DNA from: Paenibacillus macerans
GTDB lineage: Bacteria; Bacillota; Bacilli; Paenibacillales; Paenibacillaceae
Length of the DNA: 64,000 nt
Direction: 5' to 3'
Assembly: GCF_900454495.1 (NCBI RefSeq)
Contig: NZ_UGSI01000001.1
Location: 2,232,001 to 2,296,000 of the forward strand
Shown: one piece after another, positions 60,517 through 64,000 of the stretch
Numbering within the stretch: the stretch's first letter is position 1
Layout of the letters: each line of letters opens with the position of its first letter
Notes under the pieces: generated by a model
The model's input: only the letters and a program-made list of their open reading frames with translations
The model's database searches: none
Told to the model about the DNA's origin: nothing
Program-made: the position numbers and the translations under genes

Positions 60517-62019
60517 ATGACTCTTCTGCTGTTGTTCCTAATGGGGTCAGCCCTCATCTTGTTTGTCACCAAAGCCCGCAGCCCTGCCGCCTACTGGATG
60601 GCTTGCGTGCTGTTCGGCTGGTTTCTGAGCATGTCCGGGTTGGTCCTGTTTCTGGCCAAGTACGGCGGATTTTATTTCAAGGTCAATCGAGTATTGTTCT
60701 TTAATGAAGCGATCCGCAACGTGCTGCTGCACTCCCCGCTGCAAATCGGGGACATCAGCCGCATGATTACGATCGGGCGGTCCGTGTTTATTTTCGGTTT
60801 GCTCAGCCTTGCGATCACGCTTTATTTGAACAAGCCGTTCAAAAAATTATGGAAGTATATTGCGCTGAACAGCCTCCTTCCCCTCCTCAACATCGTGTTC
60901 TACGACCCCGTCGTTTATAAATGGATATTGAACACGGTCGAGCGAAAGTACACGTTCGTCATCGGCTGGGTCACCCGGGGGTGGATCGTATTATCGGCGC
61001 TGGTCGCCTTCTTTTTGATTTTGCGGAGATATCGAAACATCACGATTCCCTGGATCAAAAAACAAATCAGTTTTATTCTGCTCGGCCTGCTTGGGCTGAA
61101 CGGATTTTATTTCTACCTCGGCTTCATGGGGCCTTTGCAGGTGACGGATATCCGGACCTATTATGTGCTTTACTCCGATTTTTCGAATTTTAATCCGCCG
61201 CTCAATTTGTTCGAATGGTATTTCAGCATCTTGTTTACGGGCGGCGTTTCGCTCGTCAGCCTGCTGGCCATCTGGCGTTATACAAGGGTCGAAAAAAATA
61301 TGGGGAAGCTCGATTTGCGCCTGGAACGGAAACTCAAAACCGCCGACATGGGCACAAAAATTTTTACCCACGCCTTGAAAAACCAGCTCCTTACGCTGCA
61401 GGTGTTGAATAAAAAGATGGAACAAACGGCCAGGCTCAGGGAAGAGCGTTCCGGCGCCGATTCGCAGTTGCTCCAGCAACTCGAGCAGTCGGGAGCGATC
61501 ATCCACCATACCCTGGACCGGCTCGACCAGCTGTACAAGTCGTTCAAAACGAATTTTCTCCAGCTGCGGCCCGTTTCCGCAGGCGCTTTTATGGAGGAAC
61601 TGCTCGGCAGTCTCAAAGGGATACCCGATTCGATTCGCATCGAATACGAAGCGCCGGAGGACGACCCGAAAATATTGGCGGATGCCGGCCACCTGTCCGA
61701 CGCCCTTCACAATGTTATCGTCAATGCCGTCGAGGCCATCGACAGCCAACAGGGAGGACGGGTGCGGATTGAAGCGTATTCCGAGGAAAAGTGGCTGGTC
61801 ATTCGGATGATCGATAACGGCAGCGGAATCGAGCCGGAGCAGCTGGGGGAGATCTTCGACCCCTTTTACACCAGCAAAAACACGAATCGCAATTGGGGGC
61901 TGGGCCTCTCCTACACCAAGCAGGTCGTTAGCGGCCACTTCGGCTATATCGACGTAACCAGCGCTCCCGGAGCCGGAACGACGTTTCAGATATTTTTGCC
62001 GATCTATATCACCGATTAA
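60517..62019 (+). CDS. Sensor histidine kinase with multi-span membrane sensor
   Basis: A 500-residue kinase. About seven membrane spans fill residues 1-280 (for example LLLLFLMGSALILFV, FIFGLLSLAITLYL, ISFILLGLLGLNGFYFYLGF). The phospho-His is in FTHALKNQLLTLQVL near residue 289, an H-x-x-K-N arrangement unlike the classical H-E-x-R/T-P box. ATPase boxes: NVIVNAVEAI, DNGSGI, FDPFYTSK and GLGLSY. ATG 60517 follows AAAGGAG. The ligand is unknown; the membrane-embedded sensor suggests a hydrophobic or membrane-linked cue. It partners with the LuxR-type regulator 29 bp downstream. Confidence 0.88.
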   Translation: MTLLLLFLMGSALILFVTKARSPAAYWMACVLFGWFLSMSGLVLFLAKYGGFYFKVNRVLFFNEAIRNVLLHSPLQIGDISRMITIGRSVFIFGLLSLAITLYLNKPFKKLWKYIALNSLLPLLNIVFYDPVVYKWILNTVERKYTFVIGWVTRGWIVLSALVAFFLILRRYRNITIPWIKKQISFILLGLLGLNGFYFYLGFMGPLQVTDIRTYYVLYSDFSNFNPPLNLFEWYFSILFTGGVSLVSLLAIWRYTRVEKNMGKLDLRLERKLKTADMGTKIFTHALKNQLLTLQVLNKKMEQTARLREERSGADSQLLQQLEQSGAIIHHTLDRLDQLYKSFKTNFLQLRPVSAGAFMEELLGSLKGIPDSIRIEYEAPEDDPKILADAGHLSDALHNVIVNAVEAIDSQQGGRVRIEAYSEEKWLVIRMIDNGSGIEPEQLGEIFDPFYTSKNTNRNWGLGLSYTKQVVSGHFGYIDVTSAPGAGTTFQIFLPIYITD

Positions 62020-62048
62020 AATCCGCCGCAAAGAAAGGGAGCTCTCGT

Positions 62049-62771
62049 ATGCAAAAACAACCCGGATCAATGATCATTCGCGTTCTCGTCGTCGAGGATT
62101 TCGACATTCTGAACGAGCATTTCCGTTTGATGGTGGACACCGCGGAAGACATGGAGCTCGTCGGCCACGCCTTCAGCGGCAAAGCCGCCTGCGATATGGT
62201 CGAGCGGCTTAAGCCGGATGTCGTGCTTATGGACATCGAAATGGATTTCAAGCACGACGGCATCCTCGCCGCCAAAAAAACGATTCAGACGTATCCGGAC
62301 GTGCGGATCATTTTTTTGACCGTACACGAGGACGATGAAACGGTGTTCAGCGCCTTCGATTCCGGGGCGGTGGATTATGTGCTGAAAACCGCGGAGGAAC
62401 ACGAGATCCTGGACAGCATCCGCATGGCCTACAACGGCTCGTCTCCGATCCGCCCGGAAATCGCTTATAAAATCAGAAACGAGTTCAGGCGCATCCGCCA
62501 TAACCAGGAGTCGCTGCTGGATTCCATCAATGTTTTATCCCAGTTGACCCCGACGGAAATGGAAATCATCGATTTGCTGCTAAAACACAAAAAGATCTCC
62601 GAAATCGCCGCCGAACGTCAAGTCGAAATGTCGACGATCAAATCGCAGATCAATATTTTGCTCAAAAAATTCAACAAGTCGCGGACGAAGGAAATCGTCA
62701 ACCTGATCAACGAGATGGGAGCCGTTCCGTTTTTCCGCCAAGTGAACAAAGGGGACAGGGCCGCCCGCTAA
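62049..62771 (+). CDS. LuxR/NarL-type response regulator
   Basis: A 240-residue regulator with a receiver domain (phospho-Asp in VVLMDIEMDF near residue 59) and a C-terminal LuxR-like helix-turn-helix (LTPTEMEIIDLLLKH and ISEIAAERQVEMSTIKSQ). The ATG has GGGAG upstream. Its stop codon lies inside the loop of the following terminator. The sulfonate-type ABC operon converges from the other side, so regulation of that operon is possible but unproven. Confidence 0.9.
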   Translation: MQKQPGSMIIRVLVVEDFDILNEHFRLMVDTAEDMELVGHAFSGKAACDMVERLKPDVVLMDIEMDFKHDGILAAKKTIQTYPDVRIIFLTVHEDDETVFSAFDSGAVDYVLKTAEEHEILDSIRMAYNGSSPIRPEIAYKIRNEFRRIRHNQESLLDSINVLSQLTPTEMEIIDLLLKHKKISEIAAERQVEMSTIKSQINILLKKFNKSRTKEIVNLINEMGAVPFFRQVNKGDRAAR

Positions 62772-62789
62772 GGCGTCCTGTCCCCTTTT
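62748..62789. terminator. Bidirectional rho-independent terminator
   Basis: AAAGGGGACAGG and CCTGTCCCCTTT form a perfect 12-bp stem; T-runs follow on the plus strand and partly on the minus strand. It separates two convergent operons and its left arm is coding. Confidence 0.85.
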
Positions 62790-62800
62790 ACCTGCGGAGC

Positions 62801-63865
62801 TTATTTTTTCACGGCATTCAGGAAAGTATCTTTGCTGACGAATTGTTCCGCGGGAACGACTTCCGTCATTTTGCCGTTGTCGACGAACAAACTCTCCAGG
62901 CTTTCAAACCAGGTATACACCGTGTTGTCCTCGAAATGCTTGACCATCTCTTCCGTCGTCAACCACTGCGTAGTTTCGATTTGCATGCTTAACGAATCTT
63001 CGGGCACTTGCGTGAATTCGCTGGTGAGCTTGACCGCTTCTTCCAGGTTGGCGATGCGGTAATCGTTCGCTTTGGAGAACGCGCTCAAAAACTTCTCGAC
63101 CAGGTCCGGATGCTCTTCCAAAAACGCGGGCCTTACCACCCAGCTTTGCGGGAACACATAGTCCGGGAAAAACGTCTCGTTATTGCCCAGCACTTTGATG
63201 TTTTCTTTTCCGACTTGCTTTTCGATCTCGGCCGTATAGGGGGACCAGATCGCAACCGCGTCGACTTTTTTGGACACGAAAGCGGATACGGCTCCGGCCA
63301 CGTCCATATTCATGATATTAACGTCTTCGGGTTTAAGCGAGGCGGACTTGAGTCCCAGGTTCAGGATCATCTCGCCGGACGTTCCTTTCGGCACGCCGAC
63401 CGTTTTTCCTTTCAGATCCGCCCAGCTGTCGATGCCGGAATCGGCTCTGGTCAGCACGGCATCACCCGTATTCAGGCTGTCGACGGTGATGATTTTGCCT
63501 TGGCCTTGGGCGGCGAGAAACGTTGCTCCGGGACCGATATACGCGATGTCGATGTCGCCCGAAGCCATCGCCTGAAACTCCGGCGGACCGCTCAAGAATT
63601 TCACCGCATTGACTTTAATTCCCGCTTCTTCGAAGAAGCCCTTCTCTTCGCCGATGACGATCGGCGTTGCGCCGTGCATATCCGGCATATACGCTACGTT
63701 GATCGCGGGCGTCTCGCCCGATGCCCCCGGCGGTTGATTTTCAGTTCCAGCGCCTGTTCCCGCGCCTGTTCCCGCGCCCGTTCCCGCTTGCCCGGATGAA
63801 CAAGCCGAGGCGATCAGCGTCAGACCGAGCAGCGATGCCATCATTAAAACGCTTACTTTTTTCAT
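62801..63865 (-). CDS. Sulfonate/taurine-type ABC substrate-binding lipoprotein (SsuA/TauA-like)
   Basis: A 354-residue binding protein. Lipoprotein signal with lipobox LIASAC, Cys near residue 22, then a linker of GAGT-type repeats. Family signatures: IGEEKGFFEEAGI near residue 66, LKGKTVGVPKGTSGE near 145. It binds an alkylsulfonate, taurine, sulfate ester or similar small anion. ATG 63865 follows AAGGGGG; the frame to 63994 is antisense-like and overlaps the ATPase gene. It lies 13 bp after the ATPase gene end. In this sulfatase-rich window a sulfur-scavenging role is attractive. Confidence 0.87.
   Translation of the reverse strand: MKKVSVLMMASLLGLTLIASACSSGQAGTGAGTGAGTGAGTENQPPGASGETPAINVAYMPDMHGATPIVIGEEKGFFEEAGIKVNAVKFLSGPPEFQAMASGDIDIAYIGPGATFLAAQGQGKIITVDSLNTGDAVLTRADSGIDSWADLKGKTVGVPKGTSGEMILNLGLKSASLKPEDVNIMNMDVAGAVSAFVSKKVDAVAIWSPYTAEIEKQVGKENIKVLGNNETFFPDYVFPQSWVVRPAFLEEHPDLVEKFLSAFSKANDYRIANLEEAVKLTSEFTQVPEDSLSMQIETTQWLTTEEMVKHFEDNTVYTWFESLESLFVDNGKMTEVVPAEQFVSKDTFLNAVKK
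63750..63785. repeat. Three 12-bp in-frame tandem repeats in the linker of the binding protein
   Basis: Three copies of GCGCCTGTTCCC (last with one change) encode the Gly-Thr-Gly-Ala linker after the lipidated Cys. Copy number can vary without breaking the frame. Confidence 0.8.
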
Positions 63866-63878
63866 AGGTGAATCCCCC

Positions 63879-64000
63879 TTATTTTTTGACATCCATATAT
63901 TCTTTGTAAACCTTCGACCAAATCTCGTTTTTGATTTCGACGAAGCGGTCCGACAATTTGGTTTCCTGCGTCCGCGGGTATGGAATGTCGACATCGATCA
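63879..64000 (-). CDS. ABC transporter ATP-binding protein (SsuB/TauB-like), only C-terminal end visible
   Basis: The last 39 residues end ...WSKVYKEYMDVKK. The pattern IDVDIPYPRTQ followed by a helical tail is typical of SsuB/TauB ATPases. The N-terminal part lies beyond the window. It belongs with the binding protein directly downstream. Confidence 0.65.
   Translation of the reverse strand, partial: IDVDIPYPRTQETKLSDRFVEIKNEIWSKVYKEYMDVKK

Noticed and set aside
62801..63994. Longer start for the sulfonate-binding protein
   Set aside because: The added N-terminus overlaps the end of the ATPase gene and would hide the lipoprotein signal.

Overview
The window reads as chromosome of a spore-forming Bacillota, most likely a Paenibacillus or close relative. 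Reasons: GerA/GerB/GerC germination genes, several YesM/YesN sensor-regulator pairs and AraC regulators beside Lpl-type sugar ABC genes, strong GGAGG ribosome sites, CcpA-type cre sites and a moderately high GC content. No rRNA, tRNA or CRISPR array was seen. The genus is an inference; no search was run.

Layout. (1) 1-7.1 kb, minus strand: a catabolic operon (DapA-like lyase, iron alcohol dehydrogenase, DUF1537 acid-sugar kinase, PdxA2-like dehydrogenase, 2-hydroxyacid dehydrogenase cut by the window edge). It sits next to a PrpR-like regulator whose AAA+ domain has lost the sigma-54 contact loop. (2) 7.2-19.3 kb, minus: an arabinose-type glycan locus: AraC regulator, YesM/YesN, lipoprotein binding protein, two permeases, GH51, GH2. 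(3) 19.5-32 kb: a cytoplasmic sulfatase, a degenerate IS1595 transposase with a LexA-box promoter, GH127 with a divergent AraC gene, a shortened POT-type transporter, GH3 and another AraC gene. (4) 32.4-37.9 kb, minus: a lactose/cellobiose-type PTS (IIC, IIA, IIB) with a sulfatase and a PRD-type activator. (5) 38-43.4 kb: membrane protein plus XRE regulator, erythromycin-esterase homologue, split chromate transporter, ROK repressor. (6) 43.8-48.1 kb: germination genes with gerB divergent from gerA-gerC. (7) 48.1-54 kb, minus: GPH symporter, sulfatase, NagZ-like GH3, beta-phosphoglucomutase. (8) 54.5-58.9 kb, minus: YesN/YesM with a frameshifted binding protein. (9) 59.1-64 kb: anaerobic sulfatase-maturating radical SAM enzyme, a multi-membrane-span histidine kinase with a LuxR-type response regulator, and a sulfonate-type ABC transporter that runs off the edge.

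How the genes fit together. All three sulfatases carry the Cys-x-Pro-Ser-Arg formylglycine motif, and one radical SAM maturase is present to activate them. None of the glycoside hydrolases or sulfatases has a visible signal peptide, while the transporters (ABC, PTS, GPH) are all uptake systems. The region therefore looks like a toolkit for importing sulfated, probably arabinose-containing oligosaccharides and dismantling them inside the cell. A 27-bp element followed 18 bp later by a shared TGTAGAGTA lies at matching positions upstream of the GPH symporter and its sulfatase, which suggests joint control. Intergenic spaces carry two repeat families: one MITE-like with 11-bp terminal inverted repeats (two copies), and one of about 250 bp (three good and two diverged copies).
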